Assembly: GCA_007449985.2 (NCBI GenBank)
Contig: VIIQ02000593.1
Location: 62,001 to 126,000, forward strand
Source: Desmodesmus armatus
Lineage: Eukaryota; Chlorophyta; Chlorophyceae; Sphaeropleales; Scenedesmaceae
Length of the DNA stretch: 64,000 nucleotides
Direction: 5' to 3'
How positions within the stretch are numbered: the first letter of the stretch is position 1; each line of letters starts with the position of its first letter. Under the pieces are notes generated by a model. It worked only from the letters and a program-made list of their open reading frames with translations. It was not told where the DNA came from and ran no database searches. The position numbers and the translations under genes are program-made. Below, in pieces: positions 1 to 11,608 of the stretch.

Positions 1-589
1 CTCTGGACAATTTATGAATGCTATGACGGGCAAAGGGGGCGTGCGCAGCTCGGCTGGGACCTGGTTCATTGCTGAAGGTCCTGCTGGTGTCGGGTCCTAT
101 CGGTGATCAACTGCTCCACCGGTGATAGCCATCGCAAGGAAAGGGAACGAAACACTAGCAAGGCAGTGGCCCTGTCAGAGAGTGAGTTCAAGAAAGGGGT
201 GGTGATCTGATGTGATCTGGTTGACTCTGCATAGACTGCACTGGAATAGACTCTGTCGAACAGACCGGTTGATGGCTGTACTTGATGTTGGTGCATATTT
301 GGCATACGGTGTATATTTTTGTGATGAGTCATCTTCCGGAAGACAAGTACAGAAACAGCAAACCCTTTCTCCTCAACCCGACCTCTGGGCTGCACCTACG
401 AGTTGCAATCATTCTTCTATTAATTGTTTGCTATTACGTCAATACCTTGATTGGCCACACGCTGCTTATTTGTAATTGGTCCCAACGCTCGCCCTCAGGG
501 CGTGCTCAAACAACCATCATCATAGCAAAGGCTTTCGCCGGAAACTATCTCTTGCGGTGCGAGCCTGCCTCGAGCAGGGAGTCCCACGC
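1..589. other. Upstream region of the proline dehydrogenase gene, no gene recognised
   Basis: Short overlapping open frames occur on both strands, but none has a recognisable domain or a convincing exon pattern. The stretch probably holds the promoter and 5' UTR of the proline dehydrogenase gene that follows. A further 5' exon of that gene cannot be excluded. Confidence 0.4.
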
Positions 590-3500
590 ATGCTGCCCTC
601 CCACCATCTGCTGGGTGCTCTAGGGCCCGCCAGCCGTGCTGGACCAGTGCTGACACACTGCCTCCAACTGGTAAGCCTTATGAGCCTGCAAGCTTGGCGC
701 CAGCTGGGCCCAGCATGCTCCACGTCAGCATCATGCATGCCATGATGGAGCCTCTCACAGGAACCTCTTGCCCCAACAGAGCCCTGCATCATTTTGTGGC
801 ACACCTCAACAATCTGTGCAGGTACAGCCCTTCCTAGTCCAGCATGCAGGCCTCAGCACTGGCAGTGGGTCTCAGGCACCACCAGCTGCCCAGCAGGCCT
901 CCCTCCCACCTCACATGGACTTTTCTGACAGCAGCCAGGTGTTCAGCATGAGGAGCACAGGGGACCTGCTGCGCATGTATGCTGTCCTGAAGGTGAGGAC
1001 ACATTGAATTGCAGCTGCAGCAGTCGCAGGAGACCAAGTCTCCCTTTAGTGCCAGCTTCACGCTGCTTCCATGTACCTGCAGGCAGCTGCACAGCAGCTC
1101 CTTGGGGTGTGGTGACCTGACGCTTGTTTTGAGTGGGGAGGGCTGCTGGACGCTGTGTGCTGATGTATTACTTATTGTGGCACATTCTTTCACAGCTCCC
1201 TGTGCGGTGTTGTTTTGTGTTGCTTCAGGCCTGCACAATCAACCCCCTCGTCAAGAATGCAGGTGTGCAGCAGGGCAGCCAGCAAGGTGGTGCAGCTAGG
1301 CGCACCACAAACTTAGCAGCCGGCCTCCTATCTGTGTGCATGCCTTGCTTCAGTCAGGACGCAGTCTCAGGTTCGATGGGCATCAGTCAGCTGAGTCAGA
1401 CCGCAAAAGACTGCAGTCGCAGTTTCTATGGAGCTCAGTCATGTGATTCAGACAGCGACAGCAGCAGCTGCATCATGCACTATGCACCTGCCCTCCTGCT
1501 GGACAGTAGCTGCCCCCCTCTGCTGTTGTTGCAGATGCCCTGGTACGTCACTCGCGGCGCTTCCTGGGTGACGGCATCACCTTTGGTGTGATGCGTCACA
1601 CGTTCATGCAGCAGTTCTGTGCTGGGGAGGACGAGGAAGACATCATGCCAACCATCAACATGCTGCGCGCCAACGGCATCCGCGCAATCATCGACTATGC
1701 AGCAGAAGATGACTCTCCTGCCGCCCCAGCCCCCAAGCATCAGCCCAGCACACAGCAGCAGCAGCAGGCGCCGTCCTCGGCAGCAGCGGCTACAGAGGGG
1801 AGCGGCAGCAGTGCTGGCTCAGTGTCGCCTGATGCAGCCGCAGGCAGCTGGGAGCCCGCACCCAATCTGGTGGCGGTGGGCCGGCAATACTCCTATGAAA
1901 ACGAGGCTACGTGTGACAAGCACGTGCAGGTGGGATATCTCCGCTGTGTGTTCGTTGCATGCCTTGTTTTGCACGCTATGGTCAGCGCAGTCCGTCTGCA
2001 AGTTGTAGCGCGGGAGTAGCGCGGGAGTGGTGTGACACTCCTTTTGATTGCCTCTGTCTCAGGGGTGCTTTCTTCTCGCGGGGATGCAAAACTTGCATGC
2101 TGGAAACGCTTCCTCCACTGTTGTGCCGAGCCAATTTGCTGCAACTGTGCTTGTGGCGGTCATTGCTTATGCAGGTGTTCCTGAAGGCCATTGACACAGT
2201 GGCAAACCTGCCAGACCTTGGGTTTGCCGCCATCAAGGTGACTGCGCTGGGCAACCCACAGCTGCTGGAGCGCATGTCTGCGGCACTGGTGGAGATTCGC
2301 AGCCTCTTTGCAGAAGCAGACACCGATGGTGAGGCCTGAGGGGCACCTTGTTGTTGGATGTCGATAGAGAGGGTGGTTTCACGCGCAAGCTGCGCAGTGG
2401 CACTATAACACTAGGCGAAACGTGTTGCACAATGACCCATCATGACTCACCATGACTCATCATGACTCATGACATCGTGGTGTGCGGCGTATTTACCGTC
2501 AGTATGTTGTTGTGTCTGCAGGTGACGGCTTCGTGACGCGCTCAGAGTTTGAGAGGCTGTTCCAGGCCATCCTGCCCAAGGCAAAGCCAGGCAGCAGCGA
2601 CCGGGCCTTTGCTGCCCTAGACCTGGAGGGTGCTGGCAAGGTTGACATCGTCAGCTGGTCACACAGGATACGCCTGGCTGACATGCCAGCAATGGTGGCA
2701 CGCATCCGCAGGCACGGTGAGTGTTGTGGGTGTTGAGCGTCTGTGGTGTTCCTGCCTGCCTGCCTGCTCGTCATGCCACATTGGCTCAGAGTGTTTGACC
2801 CCAGGCTGTCTGTATGTCCCAAGGTATTTCCCTTACTGACACACATCCACACCTTTGTCAACAAGTGCGTGCGGTCGCCACCGCACCAGGGAGGAGGTGG
2901 GCCATTTGCAATGCTGTTGACTACCTGAATGGCTTGTTGCCCGCCTGTCTGCGCGCCCCCCTCCCTCTCCCTCCCCCCAGGTACCTCCACGCCCCTGTCC
3001 AATGAGTTGTGTGCGGTGGCCCTCACCAGGGAGGAGGTGGGCCTGGCAGAGGCACTGCTGGGCCGGGTGGCCAAGCTGGCAGCAGCAGCGGCTGAGAAGG
3101 GAGTGAGGCTGATGATCGACGCAGAACACACCTACTTCCAGCCGGTACGTGGCGGAACGCTGAAGCACTCACTGAAGCAACATTAGGGCACATGAATCAG
3201 CATGCGGCGGAAAGGGCACGACATGTGATTGGGTGTGCATGGACTGCGGCGCACGGGTTGTTGAGGCCACATCATGTGGCCTGCTTGTGACAGTGTGTTG
3301 CTCAGCGCAACCTCTCCATTGACAGCAGCCTCCCACGCCGCTGCACGCTGCTGTCCCCAACCTCCCTGCAGGCCATTGACCACACCACCCAGGTGTTGAG
3401 CCTGAAGTACAACCGCACACAGCCCGTGATTTTCAACACCTACCAGGCATACCTCAAGGACAGCCACACACGGCTCCTGGAGGACATGGAGCGGGCCCGG

Positions 3501-5384
3501 CGGGAGGGGTACATCTTCGCTGCAAAGCTGGTGAGCTGTGAGGCGGTGTGTCATGGGAGGCTGCCAGCAGCGGTGCAGGGTGTGGCAGCAGCGAGGTTGC
3601 GTGCGGGGGTCACAGCACAACAGTGTGTACATGTGTTGATAGATTACTTGGGGGAGGCGGGGTCATTGCTAATGCACATAGGACCGGACGGCAGGTGGTG
3701 CATCATGGCGTGGCGTTGTACACATTGTACAAGGGTACGCATGTGTGGGTGCTTGGCGCAGCTTCTGCGGACGTAATTTGTGCTTGCATAACTGCGCTAC
3801 TGCGCTACAGCTGCCGGCGATGTGTTGTCAGCACCCTCTGGCTGGCCGGCCGTATGTTGGTGTGAGACGCTTGGAACAACAGGCAATGTGTGTTGTACAG
3901 CATGCACTTGACAGTGGGATGACATGTGGCATTCATCCGTTTGCATGTGGGGCCAGGCGGGGGGCCAGTGTTTCGCCAACTCCGTGTGTTTGTCTGCCCC
4001 CAGGTGCGTGGTGCGTATGTGAAGCTGGAGCGTGCACGTGCAGCTGAGCTGGGCTATGAGAGCCCCATCTGGGACAACATCCAGGGCACACACACAAACT
4101 TCGACCGCTGCCTGGATGCACTCCTGGATGAGGTGGGTGTTGGCTGGGTGGGTGGGCGGCTGGGCGAGCGATCGAGCGGGCCGTTTGGTGGCTGGGCGGT
4201 GGGTTGATTGGTTATTGGGTTAATTGGGTTAATTGGTGGTTGGTGGCTGGGTTTTGGATGGTGGGTGGGGAGTGGAACAAGGCACATGGGTGTTCGGGTG
4301 TGCTATGGCTACAATGCAAGTGTACAGGACACTATGCCAGTGCACTCCATCTGCATGTTGTGTCAAAAGCCAACTGATGACGCGTGTATGGCTCCGACAA
4401 GCAGGCAACGCTGACACATGCAGGTGTAGCTGGGCCAGCTTGCTAGCCATGCACCAGCATGCCTCTCATGCGACCGCCAGCAGTCAATCTTGTTCCGCAT
4501 GGCCTTTTACCCTCTCACCCCTGTACATTTTCCATGCCCCTGTGCAGGTCTCGAGCCGCAGTGCTCACCTCATGGTGGCCTCTCACAACCAAAAATCTAT
4601 CGAGCGCACTGTGGCAGGCATGGCACAGCGGGGCCTGTCACCCGCTGGCAGCGGTGTGTACTTTGGGCAGCTGCTGGGCATGTCTGACAACCTCAGCTTC
4701 ACCCTGGGACACGCGGGGTACGAGGTGTACAAGTATGTGCCCTACGGACCCATTGAGCTCGTAATGTGAGTGGAGTGTGGTAGCGGCAGGGGTTTTGTGC
4801 ATGCTGGAGCTGTTGACTGGAAATGCATGCTGAGAAACTTTGTCACACAAGCTATCAGTGGGCCAGGAGTGGGCAACAAAAAATTCACAAGGCACCCACA
4901 CATCGTCTGAGGAGCCATGTTAGACTGGTCGGGGCATGTTCAGCTTGGTTGTGGCGCCACATGGGTCACTGCATGAACAAGGACCGATCATGTGCCATGT
5001 GTTCCCATCGTCATGTACGTATTGAGACCCTCAGCAGTCACCTAGCTAGTACCCCATGGCCTCAACCTTAGTACATCGGTACATGTCGGCCGGCGCCCCT
5101 AAGTGCCTGATGCCAGCACTTCGAGGGCTGCAGGCTACACTCACGCAGCGGTGGACATTCAGCGTCACCTCCCCTCCTAACTAATGTTACTGCTGCCTGC
5201 TGCTGCCTGCTGTATGCACTGTCACTCCAGGCCCTACTTGATCCGTAGGGCGCATGAGAACAGCGCAATCATGGGCGCGGGTGTTGAGATTCAGCTGCAA
5301 ATGCTGCGGACAGAGCTGCTGAGGCGACTGAAGCAGGCTGGTGGCCTGGCCAAGCACCACAGGAGCCCAGCAGTGCCAGTCTGA
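590..5384 (+). CDS. PRODH: Proline dehydrogenase, mitochondrial type, with inserted EF-hand pair
   Basis: FAD enzyme that oxidises L-proline to pyrroline-5-carboxylate and passes electrons to the respiratory chain; a mitochondrial inner-membrane site is expected from the family. Exons supported by splice sites and phase: 1229-1262, 1535-1929, 2175-2328, 2522-2716, 2981-3144, 3372-3530, 4004-4132, 4548-4765 and 5231-5384 (stop), preceded by a firm exon ending at 992 (start 780 or 822) and a tentative first exon 590-670. The barrel core matches animal PRODH: DAEHTYFQP, KLVRGAYVKLERARAAE (split by an intron), MVASHNQ, VYFGQLLGM, YKYVPYGP and the C-terminal RRAHENSAIM helix that binds substrate carboxylate. 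Between the first barrel strands lies a canonical EF-hand loop, DTDGDGFVTRSE, split by a phase-1 intron, followed by a degenerate second loop (DLEGAGKVDIVS). A Pro/Ala/Gln/Ser-rich spacer sits in exon 1535-1929. The N-terminus is the weak part; the family call is secure. Confidence 0.93.
2866..3050 (+). repeat. Partial tandem copy of the start of a PRODH exon inside the preceding intron
   Basis: Positions 2866-2908 in the intron closely repeat 3007-3050 of the exon that starts at 2981 (shared core CACCAGGGAGGAGGTGGGCC). The real exon encodes CAVALTREEVGLAEALL. The copy lies about 140 bp upstream and is not needed for the reading frame. Confidence 0.75.
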
Positions 5385-7568
5385 TTGTATCAACAGCAAT
5401 GCCAGATGATGGTATGGGATCAGCAGCGGCAGGGAGCGCCGCACTTGCATTGGGTTGCATTGCATCCAATGCAATGCCGAGTCAGCACTGCAGTGTGCAG
5501 GAGGGAGCAGAGACGGCGGGCAGGAGCAGCGGCATTGCACCAAACATGGTGGACTCCTGCTCTCTTGGTTTTACTGTATCATACCATTACAAAATCACCC
5601 ATGGCATCACTTGGTGGGTCCAGGAGTGCGTCAAGGGCTGTGCCTTGGTGTTCCAAAAGGCCTTGTTGCTTGCACGAGGGTGCAAGGTTAAGCGGTCAAG
5701 CATTGAAAGCTTCCCAGGCTTGTTGTCATCGGGTGGTGTTCTCCTGACAGCTGGGTTCGTGCATGCTCCCAGAACATGGGTGTGAGGGGCAGGGGTTCTC
5801 CCTGTGGGGACTGCCTTCATTCATGGGGCATCTACAGGGGCACGGGTTGTTTGGTGGTGGTGGGCTGTGCAGTGCGGCCTGCCAGGCCTGGACTGGGGCT
5901 GACAAGCTGTGTGTGGTGCAGCAGGGGTTTGCAGAGAAGCACATGTGGCGTGTGTGACCGGGGTGCGGGGCCTTGGAAGCTGCTTGAACGTGCAGTTTAG
6001 CAGGGTGTATGTGTTTGATGATAGCAAGGGGCTTGATGATAGCAAGGGGCTTGCTGGCCAACAAGTGCTGCTGCGGAGCTGTTGCGGCACAAAGCTGGCA
6101 GCGCCTTGCAGCTTGGCGGTATTGCTGTGATTGGAGTGGGTGGGTGGGGGGGGGGGGCTAGTTGGTTGCTTACACAGGGTTGAGAGGGCGGTGGGGGTGT
6201 TTGTGCAATCACCGATCAAGCACCTTCCATGGACGTCAACAGCATGACTGTGGTTCATCTGTAGGGCCGCTAATCCATTCATTGCAGGGGATTTCAGCAG
6301 CAGGCATCGTGTGGTATGGCCCAAGCATTGCATGCTCAGCAAGCGGGTTGCCGGGTCAACACGTCTGTGTGTGGTGTCGTAGCATGTTTATGATAGTGTC
6401 AGCTGTGCTGTACATGTATGCAGCAGCATCACTTGATCATCAGGCTTGGGAGCATCGGTGTGTGTATACTAATGCAGTGTGTGTGCGCTTTGGGACGGCC
6501 ATTGAGAGAGATGGCCTGTCTCTTGCCCCACTGGCAGTGTGATTCCTATTGGGTGCTGTTCTGCTCACATCGTCTCAATTTATACGGCCAGCTGCAGAGA
6601 GGTCAATGACTGCCCCTCTGCACCCTTACTACAATCACCATGCTTGATGTGTTGCACATCTGTCTTTTCCATTTCAATGAACTTTGGTAACGTCATGACT
6701 GCCGCATACAGGAGTGAAGTTTGGTGACAACAAGCCTATACAGTACAGTTGAGCAAGTATTTGAAAGTGACAAGTTCGAACAATTACTCTGCTGCTCACA
6801 ATCCCAGGTCCACCACACTGCAATGCTGGGTGCAATGGGTAGGGGTACTGATGTACTAAGTTTTACAATGGTAATCCACTGGTGATGGGCATGGGATGCA
6901 ATCTAGACAGCTCAGAGCTGAACTTACCCTCAAGCGGATTCAAAACAACAAGTTACTTGAATAATTCACAACATGCCAAATGCAAGCAGCACTTGTTGAG
7001 AATACAGCCCGCGCAACCAGGAAGCACAACCAAACTGTACTGTACAACATCCAGGAGATGCATGATTTCGGGCACTGTCTCCCAGGAGATGCATGATGCA
7101 GTGCCGGGGCTTACACGGATACAGCCCACATACACACTGTACATGCAGTACAAGAACGCTTCACCATCACTACATGTGAAAACAGCACCCCCCATGCCAC
7201 ACCACTACATGTGCGCCTTCCACCGCAGATGCCGGTCTTGCAGATCCAGCATCGACAGCTGCACAGCAGCAGTCGTGATGCAGCAGCTGACAAGTGGGGC
7301 GTCCTCACCAACAAGAACGGGTCAGCCTCTGTTATGACCACAGGAGGGGCCAGCCGAGTACCAGCTTCACCCTCGTCGCTGTGGTCTGCAGCAATACATA
7401 CATCCACCTTCACGACAGCTGATGGCACGCATAACAACACCACGCACAACAGAAGAGGTGTCGCAGAGCAGCATAGTCCGCCCCTGCCCTCAAACCAAGC
7501 AGCAGCTTTGCCTGCCAGGTCCGTCAGAAACCATCCTGGCTGCTAGACCCTAGTAGGACTGCTGGTGC
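5385..7568. other. Convergent intergenic region between PRODH and RecA
   Basis: This holds the 3' UTRs of two convergent genes. No domain-bearing frame was recognised. Visible items are an 18-bp unit repeated twice at 6017-6052, a G run at 6146-6157 and, on the minus strand, a TGTAA element (7111-7115 read in reverse) about 455 bp past the RecA stop, which fits the usual green-algal polyadenylation signal. Confidence 0.5.
7111..7115 (-). promoter_or_regulatory. Candidate polyadenylation signal (TGTAA) for the RecA gene
   Basis: TGTAA is the usual polyadenylation element of chlorophycean mRNAs. This copy lies about 455 bp downstream of the RecA stop codon. A second minus-strand copy is at 6863-6867. 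Position alone supports the call. Confidence 0.3.
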
Positions 7569-10500
7569 CTAGGCTGCCCTGCCTGTGTGCTTGTCCAGCT
7601 CCTTGAACAGAGCCTCATCGTCCAAGAGGTCATCCTCAAACTCAGCCTCATCCAGGCTGCTGCTCAGGTCCTTCTTGGCGGCAGGCTTGCTGCCGCTCCG
7701 CCAGTCCTTCATCTTCTGCTTCACTTCCATGGTGATGCGCGCTGCAACACGAAGGGAGCATGAAAAATGCACAGCCGTCAGTCAAGAATCAGTAGCCCAT
7801 GCGCGCTGCACCACGAAGTGAGCATGAAAATGCACAGCCGTCAGTCAAGAATCAATAACCCATGCGCACAGCAACACGAAGTGAGCATGAAAAATGCGCA
7901 GCCGCCAGTAAAGAAGAATCAGTAGCCCATGAAGATCGCTACCACACCAGACTCTCTCCTCTGCCAGCTCCAACTTTGGGATAGTGCACAGTACACAGGA
8001 GAGCACTGACCAGACCAAGGTAACAGAGCTGCGGTCAATGCCGGCAAGGCCTTCTTCAGCGGGCCTCGGAATGAATGCGTTTTGCAGCATTACCTGCTGT
8101 GTCGGGGTTGGCCTTGAGGTGGCGCAGCACATTGTCACGGCCCAGGGCCAGCTTCACACCCTCATAGTAGTAGTGGGCACCCTACAGGAGGTCGAGCAAG
8201 TCACGGAGAAAGAGTTGTTGCAATTGGTTGATGGCCAGTGTAAGGTAGCTTGTGCGATGCTTGGTAGGCTCGGTGCACCACTGGCCGGGCTTTGCTGACA
8301 GCAGGGGACAAGGTCATGCGACTGTTGTATCAACGCTGTCCGAGGACAGTATCCAGCCTAAAGAGTTACCCAACCACAGCTTGATGGTAAAACACCCATG
8401 AAGCAAACAATGGCTGACCGCTGCTGGGAATGTATGCAGCCTGTCACACCCCCATGACAGTTTGAAGCTTTGAAGACCCCACCACCTCACTTACCCTGGC
8501 CTCCAGCACCCCCATCTCCTTGGCAGTGTCCACGACACTGCCAAGTGCATTGATGCCTTCGCCAAAGATGATGTCGAACTCGGCAACCTCAAAGGGCGAA
8601 GACACCTGCACAGCACACAGGCAAGCCCACGCCATACTCAACTTTGTTGCAGACACGTCTGGGTGCTGTTTAAAGACACCACCGCATCCCAGAGCTCCCC
8701 TGCTGTGTGGTTACCTGTGTGACAACTGGGAGTACAGGGGCGTAGGTGTCCGGCCGCCAAAAGCAGCAGTCACGCGTGTCACAAAAGGGGTTTGTGAGAC
8801 AAGTTTGTGCCTTTCAAAACACCCGGGCAAACACCAAGCGGCACGGATGCTCCTAGCAGACACACCAAGCAAAGCACACCGCCATCTGCTGCGCTGGGGC
8901 AGCAGCAGCAGTCCTGTCTGCTCACCTTGTTCTTAACCACCTTGACCTTGACCTTGTTGCCTATAGGCTCCACCCGGCCCGCCTCTGTGATCTTTTCCTT
9001 GGAGCGGATGTCCAGCCTCATGCTGGCATAGTACTTGAGGGCCTGGCCTCCACTGGTGGTCTCGGGGTTGCCGAACAACACGCCCACCTGCAATCACACA
9101 GCAGGCCAAGTACACACGATACACATGCGTGGTGAACTGCTAGGACACCTGTGATCACACAGCAATGCAGGCCAAGCACACACGATGCACATGCGTGGTG
9201 AACTGCTAGGACACCTGTGATCACAGCGCCAATGCAGGCAAAGCACACACGATACACATGCGTGGTGAACTGCTAGGACACCTGTGATCACAGCGCCAAT
9301 GCAGGCCAAGTACACACGATACACATGCGTGGTGAACTGCTAGGACACCTGTGATCACACAGCCCATGCAGGCCAAGCACACACGATGCACATGCGTGGT
9401 GAACTGCAAAGAGAGATATGCCGCAGGCATTGTACATCATGTGATACAACATGTGATACTGAGCTTGGCTCCACACACGTGCTGTCATGCTTGACAATAC
9501 TCAACAGGGCTAGCGCAACTGAGCACAACAAACAAGACTTTCATGACTGCAGGTGCTGACCACACGGAGCTGACATGTACCCCCCTGACCCCTGCTGTGT
9601 GACTGTAACGTATAAAAGCAGAGAGCAGCAGCGTGTTTGCAGCCGGGGTGCCACCCTACCTTGTAGCGCAGTTGGTTGATGAAGATGATGGTGCAGCCAC
9701 ACTTGCTGGCGTTGCTGGCAACCTTGCGCAGCGCAGCACTCATCAGACGCGCCTGGCTACCAATCTGCAATCAGGCAGCACATAGCGTAAGTGGGACCCT
9801 CTTGCCAAGTGGATGCTTCCTGCCGACACCTATTCTGGCCCACAAGCAGCATCCACACAGCGGAAGGCTTGATGAAAATGCTCCTTTCCTGCACGTACCC
9901 GCCCAGATAGATACCATCAGCCCAACCCCAATGGAGGTGCGCATTCAAGCCTGTGCGATGTCAAGCAGGCACCTTCAGGATTCAAACCAGAGTGCCAGCA
10001 CACTCTCTGTCTGTCGTTTCTCTACCCCTACCCCACACCAAACGCGCGGTCAAATGCCTGAGCCAGTCACCCGAATCACCTGCATCACGCCAAAGTCCCC
10101 CTCCACCTCACTGCGCGGCACCAAGGCGCTGACACTGTCCACCACAATGAGGTCTATAACACCACTGCGCAATAGTTCGTCCATCACGCTGAAGGCCTGC
10201 TCCCCATGGTTGGGTTGGGAGACCTGCAGCGTCTCCTTGTCAATACCCAGGTTCTGCATGTACAGTGAGTGACTAGGTAAGTAACTACGCCTATGGTGAA
10301 ACACTGGCGTAAGTTAAGGCTCAGAGGGGTGTGCATGTGCTAGCATGCTAGACTACCACACACCCCACCGACCCTTCCACACTCCCCACCTGACCCTTCC
10401 AGCCCGAGGGCTACAGTAAGTGACAAGTGGTTGTAAGAGTGACACACGTGGTTGTGGAGGGAGGGAAGAAAGCATGATGGTGCACCTCAGGTGGACCACC

Positions 10501-11608
10501 ATTCAACGCACGCTGTGCAACATGCAAGCGTCATCGCCCAAGGACCAAGGCAGGTCGGCAACCTAACACATGCTACCAGAACGCAGGACATGGCTGCGCA
10601 CAAATATCATGTGCTGCAGCAACTGGACTGGCAGGGCACTGATGACAGCATGGCGGGCATTCACGTTGCGCCCGCAGCAACACGTGAAGCTATCTCATCA
10701 CCTGCGCGTATGACCAGTCGAAGGCATGCTCTGCATCGATGAAGCAGGCTATGCCTCCTGCCTTCTGAACCTCTGCTATGGCATGCAGTGCCAGAGTGGT
10801 CTTCCCACTAGCTTCTGGCCCAAAGATCTCCACAATGCGGCCCTTGGGGTAGCCCCCACCCAAGGCACGATCCAGGGTTAGGCAGCCAGATGGGTAGCGC
10901 TCACTGCATATATGCAAGGGCGAGACCACAAAAACATACCGGCAGACCTGCCAGGTCAGCATCCTAACTGAAGCTGCAACTGTGAGGCCTCTTGGTGAGG
11001 CGTGGGTGAAGGCGTGGGTGAAGGAACTGCTGGTGCAGAAACCACCCTCCCCTCCTTGACGAAGAGTTGTGAAGATGCTGCATGCAAGCACTTGGCTGGC
11101 AGTGTGCACACTGCTACATGGCGCCACAGCACCACCTCAACTGCTTACATATCAAGCGCCTCGCCGGTCATGGCCATGACTGTGCCCTGCCCATGCTTTT
11201 GATTGATCTTGAAGATAGTCTCCTTGAGTATTTTTTGCTTGGCCTGCCCACAGCACAGAGGCAGCACCCAGCAGAGGCAACTTGAATCACATTGGTCGTA
11301 AAGCTCAACGAGAGAGCATCAGCTGCTGCTGCTGCCTTGGATATGTATATCGGTTGCGACCAAATGACGGCATGACCCCATAACGATGCACGCTGAAGAC
11401 CTACCTTCTGTTCAGCGGTGAGCTCCCGTTTGCTGCTGGTGTTGGTGCTGCTGCTGCTGGTGACTGGCTCCAGGGCAGGTGCCTCGTCGGCCTCGGTGCC
11501 ACCTCGTCGGGATCGTCTCACGGCATTTGATACCACCACGCTTGAGCGCGCGGGTTGCTGCGTGAGTTTGCCTTGCACACGAGAACTTTGGAGCCTCGAC
11601 ACCTGCAT
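7569..11608 (-). CDS. RECA: RecA recombinase, organelle-targeted
   Basis: Bacterial-type RecA that forms filaments on single-stranded DNA and drives homologous pairing, expected in chloroplast or mitochondrion. Nine exons, all phase-consistent: 11405-11608, 11149-11243, 10702-10903, 10080-10253, 9660-9764, 8926-9087, 8495-8605, 8094-8181, 7569-7741, giving 437 aa. Exon 1 encodes a basic Ser/Arg/Val-rich leader ([15 protein letters not shown]...) that looks like a transit peptide, then an acidic linker. The core shows Walker [28 protein letters not shown], Walker [33 protein letters not shown] (split by an intron) covering loop L2, and [11 protein letters not shown] in the C-terminal domain. 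The tail is acidic ([17 protein letters not shown]), as in bacterial RecA. Plastid versus mitochondrion cannot be decided from the leader alone. Two introns carry tandem repeats that abut the 3' splice site. Confidence 0.96.
7735..7928 (-). repeat. About 64-bp tandem repeat, three copies, abutting the acceptor of the last RecA exon
   Basis: Units begin at 7735, 7799 and 7862 (plus-strand numbering). The unit includes the last few bases of the exon edge (ATGCGCG) and the acceptor next to it. In transcript sense, copy 2 keeps AG before CGCGCAT, whereas copy 3 has TG in place of AG. Confidence 0.85.
9075..9405 (-). repeat. About 66-bp minisatellite, five copies, abutting the acceptor of RecA exon 6
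   Basis: Units contain GGCCAAGCACACACGAT followed by CATGCGTGGTGAACTGC, starting near 9104, 9170, 9236, 9303 and 9370. Each unit also holds a decayed copy of the acceptor region (CACCTGCAATCACACAGC at the exon edge becomes CACCTGTGATCACACAGC inside the repeats). Confidence 0.9.

Noticed and set aside
9075..9405. CRISPR-like array
   Set aside because: The units are contiguous tandem repeats without unique spacers and lie in a eukaryotic intron.
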